NCBI RefSeq assembly: GCF_049801055.1 | Contig: NZ_JBNAGF010000009.1 | Location: 62,001-126,000 of the forward strand | DNA from: JBNAGF01 sp049801055 | GTDB taxonomy: Bacteria; Pseudomonadota; Alphaproteobacteria; Rhodobacterales; Rhodobacteraceae | Length of the DNA: 64,000 nt | Reading direction: 5' to 3' | Position numbers and translations under genes: made by a program | Shown here: positions 35,486 to 43,956 of the stretch, piece after piece | How the letters are laid out: each line of letters opens with the position of its first letter | Numbering within the stretch: the stretch's first letter is position 1 | Notes under the pieces: generated by a model | Databases searched by the model: none | The model's input: the letters and a program-made list of their open reading frames with translations, nothing else | What the model was told of the DNA's origin: nothing

Positions 35486-35673
35486 ATGGAACGCAAGTTG
35501 GTAGAGATAATGGTCGTCAACTCTTAGGGTCGACTGCGGTTGTGAATTTCGACGAAGAAACTGCTTTGCACCGGATCTCCAACGGCCTGGATTTGGTGAC
35601 CGAATGCGTAGACCGGCATCGTAGTCGTGTCTTCGACACAGTCGGCGACGCAAATTTGGCAGAGTTCGCCAGC
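35486..35673 (+). pseudogene. Decayed N-terminal fragment of a class III adenylate/guanylate cyclase
   Basis: From ATG 35486 the frame reads MERKLVEIMVVN, like the start of MERRLAAIL-type cyclases, then stops at TAG. The +2 shifted frame continues as GSTAVVNFDEETALHRISNGLDLV, then RVFDTVGDANLAEFAS near 35627-35673. This matches the DxxG...DEE..T and GDA-LAEF segments of bacterial class III cyclases, with a frameshift near 35520 and no C-terminal half. It lies in the 400-base gap between the dioxygenase and HlyD genes. Identification rests on my memory of the family; an intact relative lies at 40567-42462. Confidence 0.6.
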
Positions 35674-35675
35674 CT

Positions 35676-35732
35676 AAAAAAACCCGGACCGTGCCCAGGA
35701 ACTGGTGGCCGAAGCTATGGCAGACGGTCCGG
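35676..35732 (-). terminator. Intrinsic terminator of the HlyD/DUF3302 operon
   Basis: On the minus strand, a 9-bp inverted repeat (35724-35732 with 35684-35692, CCGGACCGT type, loop 31 bases) is followed by one G and seven T (35682-35676). It lies 26 bases beyond the HlyD-family stop. The long loop is unusual but the arm-plus-T-run layout is that of an intrinsic terminator. It sits just 3' of the cyclase remnant. Confidence 0.65.
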
Positions 35733-35757
35733 CTCTGAATACGGACGACGACCAAAA

Positions 35758-36990
35758 TCAGGAAAACACGAGAACTTTGACAGGAAGCAATATTGCCTGT
35801 GCCCGTAGAACGATGGCATTCGCGATCCCCATGCCGTCCACGATCCGCGCGATGAAGGCAGAAAATCCTGTGATTTCCCCCGCTTCCAATTCCGCCGCGC
35901 GGCTTGTGTATGCGACGCCGACACATGCGCTGCCCGGCGGAATGTTTTCAAGATGTTTGGGAAAAATCGGAGCAAGCAGAGCGGTTAAGGTTCCGGGCCT
36001 GGCACGATCCTGTTGATCAAGCAGTGAGTCTCCGGGCCGGAACTGTCCGGCTGCGATTGCGCCTTGCACTTCGTCGATCACCATTGGGATAATTGCCAAC
36101 GGTTTTGACGCACAGGTAACTTCCACCAACATGCCAGGTTTCAAAACACCGGCTGAGATCTGACCGAACGCGGCAACGAAACGGCCTTGCCCGGTGACCT
36201 TGGGGACAAGAATACCCGCCGGGCGAAGGATCGGGTTCACGATATCTCCCGGTTTTAGCAGGAACTGTGTAACTGTCCCGTCCACTGCGGCATAGACGGT
36301 GGATTTGGCGATCTCATTTTCTGCTTCTCGAAGCACGGCGCTGGCGCTTTCTCGCTGCGCTGGCAAAACCGTCGATTGTCGCAGCCTTGCTCCGTCAAGC
36401 ACAGCCAACGCAGCCGCACGCTGGCTCTCTGCGCGGGAAACGGCTGTCTGCAAGCGTTCGAGTTCCTGTTCACTGACAGTGGTAGAGCTGCGTTCGGCAA
36501 GCAAAAGGCGGCGTTGCAAATCATCAGCCGCTTGCCTCAGATCCGCATCGGCTGCTTCGAGCTGTGCTTGTGCACCGGCTATTTCCGTTGTGATCAGATC
36601 CAGAGATGCTTCGATCTCTTCCAGGCGCCTTTGTGCGGTCTCGGCAGCCGCTTCCTGTCGCGTCGTATCCAGGCGGAAAATCGGATCGCCTGCCGTGAGA
36701 ACCGCGTTGTTGGAGACATACACCTCGTCAACCCGACCCACGCGATCAGACAGAACCGTAATCGTGCGAAAGGTGGCCGAAACGTTGCGCGTGGAAGGAT
36801 GAAAGTAGAAAATCACGGTAATCAAGGTCACCGCCAGAATGGCGCAGGCGGTCAAACCCCAGCGAAGCTCGTACCAGACATTGAACAGAGTGATTTCGTG
36901 CCCCCATCGCTTGCCCTGTTGATATCTGCGGTAGAGGTAGTCAGGAACGATCGTTATCAGGGCAGAGAAAACAAGCTCAAGCATCGTCAT
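35758..36990 (-). CDS. HlyD-family membrane fusion protein (YiaV/EmrA-like)
   Basis: 410 residues. An N-terminal membrane segment (about 40-65 after a basic region with YLYRRYQQGKRWG) is followed by the lipoyl half DRVGRVDEVYVSNNAVLTAGD. A coiled coil of about 100 residues rich in Ala, Glu and Gln comes next, then the second lipoyl half (STVYAAVDGTVTQFLLKPGD). The gene overlaps the small membrane protein upstream by 14 bases. The pair matches E. coli yiaW-yiaV. YiaV-type proteins are adaptor-like and lack a dedicated pump; their role is not well defined. Confidence 0.85.
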   Translation of the reverse strand: MTMLELVFSALITIVPDYLYRRYQQGKRWGHEITLFNVWYELRWGLTACAILAVTLITVIFYFHPSTRNVSATFRTITVLSDRVGRVDEVYVSNNAVLTAGDPIFRLDTTRQEAAAETAQRRLEEIEASLDLITTEIAGAQAQLEAADADLRQAADDLQRRLLLAERSSTTVSEQELERLQTAVSRAESQRAAALAVLDGARLRQSTVLPAQRESASAVLREAENEIAKSTVYAAVDGTVTQFLLKPGDIVNPILRPAGILVPKVTGQGRFVAAFGQISAGVLKPGMLVEVTCASKPLAIIPMVIDEVQGAIAAGQFRPGDSLLDQQDRARPGTLTALLAPIFPKHLENIPPGSACVGVAYTSRAAELEAGEITGFSAFIARIVDGMGIANAIVLRAQAILLPVKVLVFS

Positions 36991-37315
36991 CTCCTGTCGG
37001 GCCGAAAACCGGTTTTAATGGAAACAGCTCGTGCAGCGGAACGGCTGCAATCAAAATCGCAGCGATCCAGAACGCGTTGTTCAAAGTAAACAGCGAGATC
37101 AGCCCCAAGACGCCAACCAGTTGCATTTGGACTTTGTGCGCACCCGCCGCCATCCGGTCGGGAATGGCCTGAATCGTGAAATACAGCGCGCCAAATCCCA
37201 GCAATATCAATACCAGAAGGCATCCGACGAGGATAAGAAAACCGTCTGTTTCACCCGGTGGGGTAACCCAGAATGGAAGCCGTGCCAGCGCCTCGTCGGA
37301 AATGGAACTGTTCAC
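36977..37315 (-). CDS. Small inner-membrane protein, DUF3302 (YiaW-like)
   Basis: 112 residues with two hydrophobic segments, about 24-48 and 68-92. The segment LGLISLFTLNNAFWIAA resembles the conserved part of DUF3302 proteins such as YiaW. It overlaps the HlyD-family gene by 14 bases, as in the yiaWV pair. The function of the family is not known to me; a scaffold or anchor for the adaptor is a guess. Confidence 0.72.
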   Translation of the reverse strand: MNSSISDEALARLPFWVTPPGETDGFLILVGCLLVLILLGFGALYFTIQAIPDRMAAGAHKVQMQLVGVLGLISLFTLNNAFWIAAILIAAVPLHELFPLKPVFGPTGDDDA

Positions 37316-37344
37316 GCGGGCCTCCGGTTTCGCAACTGTCTCTG

Positions 37345-37356
37345 AGACTATAGTCT
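37345..37356. promoter_or_regulatory. 12-bp perfect palindrome upstream of the DUF3302/HlyD operon
   Basis: AGACTATAGTCT is a perfect palindrome 30 bases upstream of the DUF3302 start, in the divergent gap to the quinone oxidoreductase gene at 37531. It may be a repressor site for the minus-strand operon. No regulator gene is adjacent. Confidence 0.4.
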
Positions 37357-37530
37357 ACTAAAAGCAGCGGGATCAACGCGAGCCGCTGTCAAAGTAACCT
37401 CACCGGGTCAGTCAACAATGTGATCTTGAACAACGCATCCAATACTGATCGATGCCAATGTCTCAGTCACCATTCCTTTTTTGCCGAAACGAGGCAGCGG
37501 CCAGAAAGGGAGCGAAAGGCAGGAGAAGTA

Positions 37531-38499
37531 ATGAAGGCTGTGGTTCAAGATCGTTACGGCGGGCCGGACCTGCTTCGCGTCGCGGATCTGGAGTTGCCCG
37601 AGCCCGGAAACGGCCAAATCAGGGTCAAGGTAACGGCCTGCGGGGTCAATCTGTCCGACTACGAATACCTCGTGGGGTCTCCGTTCTACGCCCGCTTGGT
37701 TGGAGGAATATTTCGCCCCAAGGTTCCTGTTCTGGGTTCGGATATTGTCGGCATCGTCGACAAGCTTGGCCCCGGGGTATCCGGTTTCAGGACCGGACAA
37801 CGGGTCATGGGAGATTTTGTCATGACCCGGGGAGGCTTCGCAGAATACGCCTGCGTCCCGGCTAGTGAAACCGTGCCTGTTCCCGATGGGTTGAGCAACG
37901 AAGTGGCGGCGTGCCTGCCGCAGGCTGGCGGTATCGCAGTGTCAGGGACTTCCGAACTTCGGAAGGGCACGAAGTTTCTGATCAACGGGGCTGGGGGTGG
38001 GTCGGGAACTCTTGCGCTCCAGCTTGCAAAGGCCGCCGGAGCGCATGTGACTGTCGTCGACAATGGCGAAAAGACAAAGTGGCTTGGAACCTTGGGGGCA
38101 GACGCACTCATCGACTATCGGCGTCAGGACTTTGCGAAGAGTGAACAAACCTGGGATCGAATTCTTGACATGGTCGCCACCCGGGGTCCTGGAGCAATTT
38201 CTGCCGCTCTGTCCGATGGAGGGGTTTATCAAGCTCTTGGCGGGCGCATTCCGGTACTGTTGTCGCTTGTGATCGGCGGCTGGTTTGGCAGGAACAGCAA
38301 ATCGATCGGTATGTTGTTGGTTCCCTCGGGACAGGATCTGACAGAGCGTGTAGCACAAATGGCCGTCGAGGGGCGGATCATCCCCCATCTGGACACGGTG
38401 CAGCCGCTATCATCTGTTCCTGAGGCTCTTGAGCGCACTGGAAGAGGCGAAGTTCGCGGGAAAATCGTGATCAGCCCTCAGGATCATGGCGAACACTAA
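37531..38499 (+). CDS. NADPH:quinone oxidoreductase-type MDR protein
   Basis: 322 residues of the medium-chain dehydrogenase/reductase superfamily, zinc-independent QOR type. The GroES-like N-terminus starts MKAVVQDRYGGPDLLRV. The NADPH motif appears as INGAGGGSGTLALQLAKAAGA near residue 150. AGGAG eight bases before the ATG supports 37531; the frame opens earlier at 37420. It would reduce quinones or enones with NADPH. The end overlaps the convergent paralogue at 38471 by 29 bases. Confidence 0.87.
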   Translation: MKAVVQDRYGGPDLLRVADLELPEPGNGQIRVKVTACGVNLSDYEYLVGSPFYARLVGGIFRPKVPVLGSDIVGIVDKLGPGVSGFRTGQRVMGDFVMTRGGFAEYACVPASETVPVPDGLSNEVAACLPQAGGIAVSGTSELRKGTKFLINGAGGGSGTLALQLAKAAGAHVTVVDNGEKTKWLGTLGADALIDYRRQDFAKSEQTWDRILDMVATRGPGAISAALSDGGVYQALGGRIPVLLSLVIGGWFGRNSKSIGMLLVPSGQDLTERVAQMAVEGRIIPHLDTVQPLSSVPEALERTGRGEVRGKIVISPQDHGEH

Positions 38500-39457
38500 C
38501 AGCGACGATCCCGGTTTTTTGACCCTGTTCGACATAGCGAAACGCGTCAACAATTTCGTCCAGAGCGTAGCTCCGATCAAAAATCCCCTGAAATTGGCCG
38601 TCTTCCATGAGCTTAGCCAGATCTCGAACAAAACCTTCGGCATCCACGGGGAATGGAATGCGAACGCGGCGACTGCCCGTCATTGCAAACACCGCCCCGA
38701 GAATGATGTTTGACCAAAACGGGCCGAGATCCGTTGCCGCGAAAATCCCGGCTTTCTTTAGCAAGGGTCTGCACCTGAACCACGATGTTTTGCCAACCGC
38801 ATCCAAAACCAGATCAAATGTTTCACCGATTGCCGTGAAATCCTCGGTTTCAAAATTCAGAACACGGTCGGCACCGAGCCTGTTTGCAAGCTCGACATGG
38901 CGGGAACCGACAACAGCCGTGACATGAAGCCCGCGCGACTTAGCGAGTTGAACAGCAGCTATTCCGATGGCGCCGGAGGCTCCGAAAATCAGACAGCATT
39001 GACCCGCTTGAAGCAGGTTGATTGTTGAGCTGGCGTACCACGCACCCTCGCACACCACAGACTCGTCAAAACCGAGCCCTTGGGGAATGGGCGCGATTGC
39101 CGCGTCGGCCGACAGACACATGAATTCCGCATGTGCCCCGAACTGGTCTGGTGACAGGCCGAATACGCGGTCTCCTACTTGCAGGTTGGTCACGCCCCTG
39201 CCAACTGCATCGACAGTTCCAGCAAAATCCATTCCCAGCGTTTTCATCTTCGGCCTGAAAACACCGGTTATCAGGCGTGCAAAAAAGGGGTGACCCCTGA
39301 GGGTTGCGGTATCTGTGCGGTTGACGGTTGTCGCATGCACAAGCAACCGAACCTCGCCCACGTCAGGTTCCGGCACAGGTAGATTGGTCAGCGCCAGTCG
39401 TTCGGGCGGACCATACCGGTCGAAAGCGACCGCTTTCATTGTCTTTGGGGAGGTCAT
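38471..39457 (-). CDS. NAD(P)-dependent alcohol dehydrogenase/quinone oxidoreductase, paralogue of the convergent gene
   Basis: 328 residues of the same MDR family. The N-terminus MKAVAFDRYGPPERLALTNL parallels that of the gene at 37531, and both continue with GxPFxARLxxGxFRPK and an LGxDxxG motif. The NAD(P) motif reads IFGASGAIGIAAVQLAK. Structural-zinc cysteines are not seen. The two are thus diverged paralogues arranged tail to tail with overlapping ends. It follows the amidohydrolase gene on the same strand after 90 bases. The substrate is unknown. Confidence 0.87.
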   Translation of the reverse strand: MTSPKTMKAVAFDRYGPPERLALTNLPVPEPDVGEVRLLVHATTVNRTDTATLRGHPFFARLITGVFRPKMKTLGMDFAGTVDAVGRGVTNLQVGDRVFGLSPDQFGAHAEFMCLSADAAIAPIPQGLGFDESVVCEGAWYASSTINLLQAGQCCLIFGASGAIGIAAVQLAKSRGLHVTAVVGSRHVELANRLGADRVLNFETEDFTAIGETFDLVLDAVGKTSWFRCRPLLKKAGIFAATDLGPFWSNIILGAVFAMTGSRRVRIPFPVDAEGFVRDLAKLMEDGQFQGIFDRSYALDEIVDAFRYVEQGQKTGIVAVSVRHDPEG

Positions 39458-39547
39458 CCAGTCAAACTTTCTTTGCGAAGGACAATTTGGGTTGGCCCAT
39501 CTGAGCGAGTACCAGGCCTCGCGAGGGAAGAATGGCTCGCGGGCTGT

Positions 39548-40453
39548 CTATCTTGTTCCGATCAAGTTGTTCGAAATAGTTCGCCCAAACAACCGTTCAG
39601 CGTTTTTGTATGCGATCTTTTCGGCAACTGAACGGGGCAAAAGCGACAACCACTGCCGGTTCGAGGCGATAATGCGCTCATAATTCTCCCACTGGCTGTT
39701 GACCCAAGTATCACTTCCAACCATCAGCCTATCCTGAAACTCAAACACGATCTTCTTCCATTCCGGGTCCAGTGAATGGCCCTGGCCCATGATCGAACCT
39801 TCGCGCAGCGACGTATCAGCAACAAGGTCCGGATAGTCCGACATCAGCTGATAAACGGCCCGCGCAGGTTCTCCCAGACCGGCATGGGCCCAAATGATCT
39901 TTACGTCCGGATCCAGGTCATAGAGCCAGCGGATCGGCTCAGCGTCCGAGTGGACATGCAGATAAAGATCCTGCTGCTTTGCCATGGCTATGATTTCCCG
40001 AAACAGATCCTCGTCCCACATGGCCCGGCTCCGGATGTGAAACTCTCCTATTCCTTCATGTGGGTATTGCTCCAGCCTTTGCCGCAGATAGGCCTGCATC
40101 TTGGGAAACTCGGTCCAGTTTGATGATCCTGCATCCCCGTGATAGGGGCGCAACTCCGGAACAATCCGGTTTGGCGCATGTTCCCACAAACGGATTGTTC
40201 CTTCGTCGGGCGTAGATGAAACCAGCCCCATGGCAACACCGGTCTGGTCCATCAGGCTGATGACCCGTTCAACGGGATACGAGTCCCAAGCCGGTTGCTT
40301 GTAGTGAATATGCGCATCAAAAATCGGCAGATCCTTGACGGCTTCTCCGATGAGTTCGGCGGTTTGTTCTGAGGCCGCCATGTTCGGCGAAATCAGGCCG
40401 CCGACCAAGAGAACAACGGCAAGTCCATTTGGGAAAGTGGGCATGATTGTCAT
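39548..40453 (-). CDS. Exported metal-dependent amidohydrolase (amidohydrolase 2 family)
   Basis: 301 residues with a hydrophobic N-terminus to about residue 26 (AVVLLVGGLISPNMA), suggesting export to the periplasm. The TIM-barrel metal site is seen as FDAHIHY (His-x-His), a later His in IWAHAGLGEP, and the Asp in LMVGSDTWVN. This is the amidohydrolase 2 group, including decarboxylases and lactonases. The signal peptide is unusual for the family, whose members are mostly cytoplasmic. The gap to the upstream cyclase-TPR gene is 113 bases. Confidence 0.82.
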   Translation of the reverse strand: MTIMPTFPNGLAVVLLVGGLISPNMAASEQTAELIGEAVKDLPIFDAHIHYKQPAWDSYPVERVISLMDQTGVAMGLVSSTPDEGTIRLWEHAPNRIVPELRPYHGDAGSSNWTEFPKMQAYLRQRLEQYPHEGIGEFHIRSRAMWDEDLFREIIAMAKQQDLYLHVHSDAEPIRWLYDLDPDVKIIWAHAGLGEPARAVYQLMSDYPDLVADTSLREGSIMGQGHSLDPEWKKIVFEFQDRLMVGSDTWVNSQWENYERIIASNRQWLSLLPRSVAEKIAYKNAERLFGRTISNNLIGTR

Positions 40454-40566
40454 TGTTCACTCTCACGGTCGTTGGCTTGGTTATTGGATATGATCTTCGA
40501 GTCAAACTGGATCGCAACATCCCGAAATCAAACATACCTGAAAATTATCATCTCGGATCCACGGTT

Positions 40567-42462
40567 TTATTTTTCTGGCAACCCCGCTGTTCGCAGATCT
40601 TCAATGAACCGGGCAGCGACTTGTTCATTGCGAAACTTGCCCTTGAGACTGTATTCCTGATCTTCGATTGTATACCCGGGCTGACCCTCCAGCAGTTTAT
40701 CGATTGAAGCTCTTGCGTCCTGAATCTCGCCTAACCTGACAAACAGTGCAGCTTGGGTTCTGCGGGCGAGGTTTGGTATTTTCGCCATCTGATCGATCGC
40801 TTCCAGACCGTCCTGATACTGGCCCGCAAAATACTGCGCCCAGGCGAGGCTCCAAAGATACCAATCCGGGTGATGCGGGTTCAGGCGGATCGCGGTTTTC
40901 AGTCTTTCAACCGCCTTGTCTACTTGACCAAGGTAAACCATCGCTTCGACAGACCCTGCCAGAACACCTGCCGAATTCGGGTTCAATTCGATGGCTCGAT
41001 TATACTCACGCTCTGATTGCTCCAGTTCGTTTGCCTGCATGAACGCGTGAGCCAAAACCCAGTGGGCAAGTGAGCTGTCCGGGTCTAGTGCAACCGCCTT
41101 TCGTGCCGCGGCCAAGGCCAGGCCCAAAGCCTCGTCACGCGGTCGGTCATCACACCAACCCCAGCGATCGCAGTTGATATGAACCCAAGCCAGACTAAAA
41201 TAGGCGACAGAATATTCAGGATCCAGTTTAAGCGCCCTTTCAGCAAGCTGTTTTGCCTTCTCGTTGCCCTCAGGAGTGAATTTGAGCCGTTCCGCGCGGC
41301 TCAAATAGACCAATTCATAAGCGCCATAGTTCTCGGTTGGCTGACGCAACAGGCGGTCATACTCGGCCAGATCAATGCTCTGTTCCAATGTGGCCGCAAT
41401 GGTGCGGGTGATTTCATCCTGCAGTGAAAAGATATCCTTCAACTCACGATCATAGGTTTCAACCCAGATCGAATTTCCGGCAACAGCATCTATCAAGGTT
41501 GCTGTAACCCGTAGCTGGTTTCCAGATTTCTGCTGGCTGCCTTCCAGCACATAGCGAACGCCCAGTTCCCGTGCGATATCGCGGACGTCGGCAGATTTCT
41601 CCCGATAGAAAAAGCTAGAGTTTCGCGAAATCACGAAGAACTCTGGAAATCGCGAGAGCTTGGTCAAAATTTCTTCGCTGATTGCGTCGCTGAGGTATCC
41701 CTTGTCCTCGCCTTGACTAAGATCAGTGAACGCCAAAACGGCAATCGACGGCTTGTCGGGAAGAGGTTGCTCCATATCCGCTACACTGACCGGTGCAAAG
41801 TCAGGGCGCCCGTATTGCCACCAGGTCAGCCCTGACAACAGGGCGAGACATGCAATGACCAAGGCAGCAATCTGCCCAACAGAAAGGCGTTGGGGCTTTG
41901 GGGGCATGATGACCGGAGAGCAAAGTCTCTTTGCCTGATCGTTCAGCGTGACATTGAAAACCGGTACCGGCTGGCTGATGCTTTTGACTTGGATATCCCC
42001 GAGGTCCTCGAACTCCAGATCGAGCTTTCCGATCACCTGATTTCGAACGTTGCGGTGAACGCAAACACCGCCGGGTTGGGCCAGGCCTTCAATCCGTGAG
42101 GCGATATTCACCCCATCGCCATGTATGTCGCCGGCTTCGTCGATGACATCACCGACATTGATGCCGATGCGAAACTCGATGCGATTGTCAGCCGGAACAC
42201 TGACGTTTCTTTCGGACATTGCACATTGCACTTCGACAGCAAATCGAACTGCGTTGACGACGCTGGGAAACTCCATCAAGGCGCCGTCGCCCATCAGTTT
42301 GATGGTTTTCCCCGCATATTGTTCGGCCTTTGGATCGATAAGGTCTGCGCGATGGGATTTTAGGCGCGCCAATGTTCCGGTTTCATCCGTTTGCATCAAA
42401 CGGGAATAGCCAACGGCATCTATGGCCAGAATTGCTGTGAGACGACGATCCACCAAATGCAC
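40567..42462 (-). CDS. Class III adenylate/guanylate cyclase with transmembrane segment and TPR domain
   Basis: 631 residues. The N-terminal cyclase domain keeps the metal aspartates (Asp15 in AIDAVGYS, Asp59 in MGDGALMEF), a purine-site lysine (Lys55) and the transition-state Asn119/Arg123 pair (GVNIASR), so it looks active. A membrane segment lies at about 195-215. The next block (SIAVLAFTDLSQGEDKGYLSDAI) is the TolB-like domain common in these proteins, and residues 370-600 hold TPR repeats, likely periplasmic protein-binding sites. It could convert an envelope signal to cyclic nucleotide. It is transcribed away from the mechanosensitive channel genes. Confidence 0.88.
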   Translation of the reverse strand: MHLVDRRLTAILAIDAVGYSRLMQTDETGTLARLKSHRADLIDPKAEQYAGKTIKLMGDGALMEFPSVVNAVRFAVEVQCAMSERNVSVPADNRIEFRIGINVGDVIDEAGDIHGDGVNIASRIEGLAQPGGVCVHRNVRNQVIGKLDLEFEDLGDIQVKSISQPVPVFNVTLNDQAKRLCSPVIMPPKPQRLSVGQIAALVIACLALLSGLTWWQYGRPDFAPVSVADMEQPLPDKPSIAVLAFTDLSQGEDKGYLSDAISEEILTKLSRFPEFFVISRNSSFFYREKSADVRDIARELGVRYVLEGSQQKSGNQLRVTATLIDAVAGNSIWVETYDRELKDIFSLQDEITRTIAATLEQSIDLAEYDRLLRQPTENYGAYELVYLSRAERLKFTPEGNEKAKQLAERALKLDPEYSVAYFSLAWVHINCDRWGWCDDRPRDEALGLALAAARKAVALDPDSSLAHWVLAHAFMQANELEQSEREYNRAIELNPNSAGVLAGSVEAMVYLGQVDKAVERLKTAIRLNPHHPDWYLWSLAWAQYFAGQYQDGLEAIDQMAKIPNLARRTQAALFVRLGEIQDARASIDKLLEGQPGYTIEDQEYSLKGKFRNEQVAARFIEDLRTAGLPEK

Positions 42463-42624
42463 TCCCTCCGATCAGGTTAAGGTAGCACTCACAGAAAATC
42501 CAACTTTGCCGCGTGAAGGTGTGATGGCTCATCTCGTGAATTGCCGAGGTATTTGCCGAAAGACCCATAATGTCGCAGGGTAAGTATGGAAAACTGCATT
42601 GGAAATCGGACGAGGGAAAGAGTG

Positions 42625-43956
42625 ATGGCCATTTCTAATACCAAAAAACTTTTTAGAGTCTTCGTCTTGGCGCTGGCAATTCTGTTGCCAGCATTTGTCA
42701 GCCCGGTTTTCGCACAGGACCAGGATTCTGAAACAGCGGTGGAGCCGGAACAGATCACGGATCTGGTTGCTCAGGCCCAGTCGGCAGATGTTTCGGCCAA
42801 CGACCTACCGATCCTGCTTGTCCCATTGACACATACGGAAATGGCTCAGGTCGTCGAAGCTTGGCAGGGGCATGTTCGATCGCAACTGGAAAAAACAGCG
42901 CGTTTGAACATTGAAATAGGTTCGGCAGAAGGAGCAACGAAAGACGATTTGAGAGATAGTCTGACGGGCGAGCAGCTTGTTGCAAAAGCCTATCTCGACA
43001 ACTTCAAAACCGCCGTTTCGGAATGGTCTGCCAAAGGTGCGACACCCGAAGAGCTCAAACCGTATCAGGACTATGCACTATCGGTGACGTCCGGTGCCCT
43101 TAGAACAACCGACCTGCGCACCCTGGCCAGCGCGGGCATCGACTGGATGCTCGACGTCAACGGCGGGCTTGGCATTCTACTGGGGGCATTTTTGGTTCTG
43201 ATATCGGTTTGGATATTGATGTTCGTCGCCAAATTCGTCAGCCGAACCACCCGTAGAGGGCTCGAGCGATTCCCGACCATATCGCGAATGCTCAAGTCGT
43301 TTGTTGCAACCGCCGTCTACTGGGCAGTGATGGTTCTGGGCACCCTGATTGTGCTGGGGCTGTTCGGCGTAAACGTCACACCGCTATTTGCCGTGTTCGG
43401 CGGGCTGTCGTTTATTCTGGGATTTGCACTTCAGGAAACACTTGGAAACCTTGCGAGCGGGTTGATGATCATGGTCCTCAAACCATTCGATACCGGCGAT
43501 TACATTCAGATCGGAAGTTCTTCGGGCTTCGTGGATGAAATGTCGGTCGTCTCCACCAAGATCCGAACCTTTGACAATCAGATCATCGTGGTGCCAAACA
43601 GCAAGATCTGGGGAGATGTTATAACCAATGTCAGTGCTTCTGAAGAACGCCGTGTCGATTTGGTGTTCGGCATCGCCTATTCCGACAACGCCGCCGAGGC
43701 AATCGAAGTCCTGAATGGACTGGTCGGCAAACACAGCCTTTGCCTAAAAGAGCCCGCACCAGAGATCTTCGTCGGGGAACTCGGAGACAACTCGGTTAAC
43801 ATCTTCTGCCGACCGTGGTGCAAGAACGACGAATACTGGACTGTCTACTGGGATCTGACCGGGCAGGCCAAGGAAGCCTTTGACGCCGCCGGTATTTCTA
43901 TTCCCTTCCCGCAACGCGATGTGCATCTCATTCCAGTCGAAGGATCGGCATCATGA
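42625..43956 (+). CDS. Mechanosensitive channel, MscS family, first of a pair
   Basis: 443 residues with a signal peptide (about residues 1-29, ending VFAQDQD) and an extended periplasmic N-terminal domain. Membrane helices lie at about 170-195 and 230-280. The MscS beta domain is clear: KPFDTGDYIQIGSSSGFVDEM, then VVPNSKIWGDVITN. Such channels open on membrane tension and release solutes during osmotic downshock. GAGGGA precedes the ATG at 42625; the frame runs from 42586. The stop overlaps the second channel gene by four bases. Confidence 0.88.
   Translation: MAISNTKKLFRVFVLALAILLPAFVSPVFAQDQDSETAVEPEQITDLVAQAQSADVSANDLPILLVPLTHTEMAQVVEAWQGHVRSQLEKTARLNIEIGSAEGATKDDLRDSLTGEQLVAKAYLDNFKTAVSEWSAKGATPEELKPYQDYALSVTSGALRTTDLRTLASAGIDWMLDVNGGLGILLGAFLVLISVWILMFVAKFVSRTTRRGLERFPTISRMLKSFVATAVYWAVMVLGTLIVLGLFGVNVTPLFAVFGGLSFILGFALQETLGNLASGLMIMVLKPFDTGDYIQIGSSSGFVDEMSVVSTKIRTFDNQIIVVPNSKIWGDVITNVSASEERRVDLVFGIAYSDNAAEAIEVLNGLVGKHSLCLKEPAPEIFVGELGDNSVNIFCRPWCKNDEYWTVYWDLTGQAKEAFDAAGISIPFPQRDVHLIPVEGSAS

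Noticed and set aside
35315..35926. 203-codon minus-strand frame
   Set aside because: It spans the ends of two real genes and the cyclase remnant out of frame; Arg/His/Cys-rich composition marks it as a shadow.
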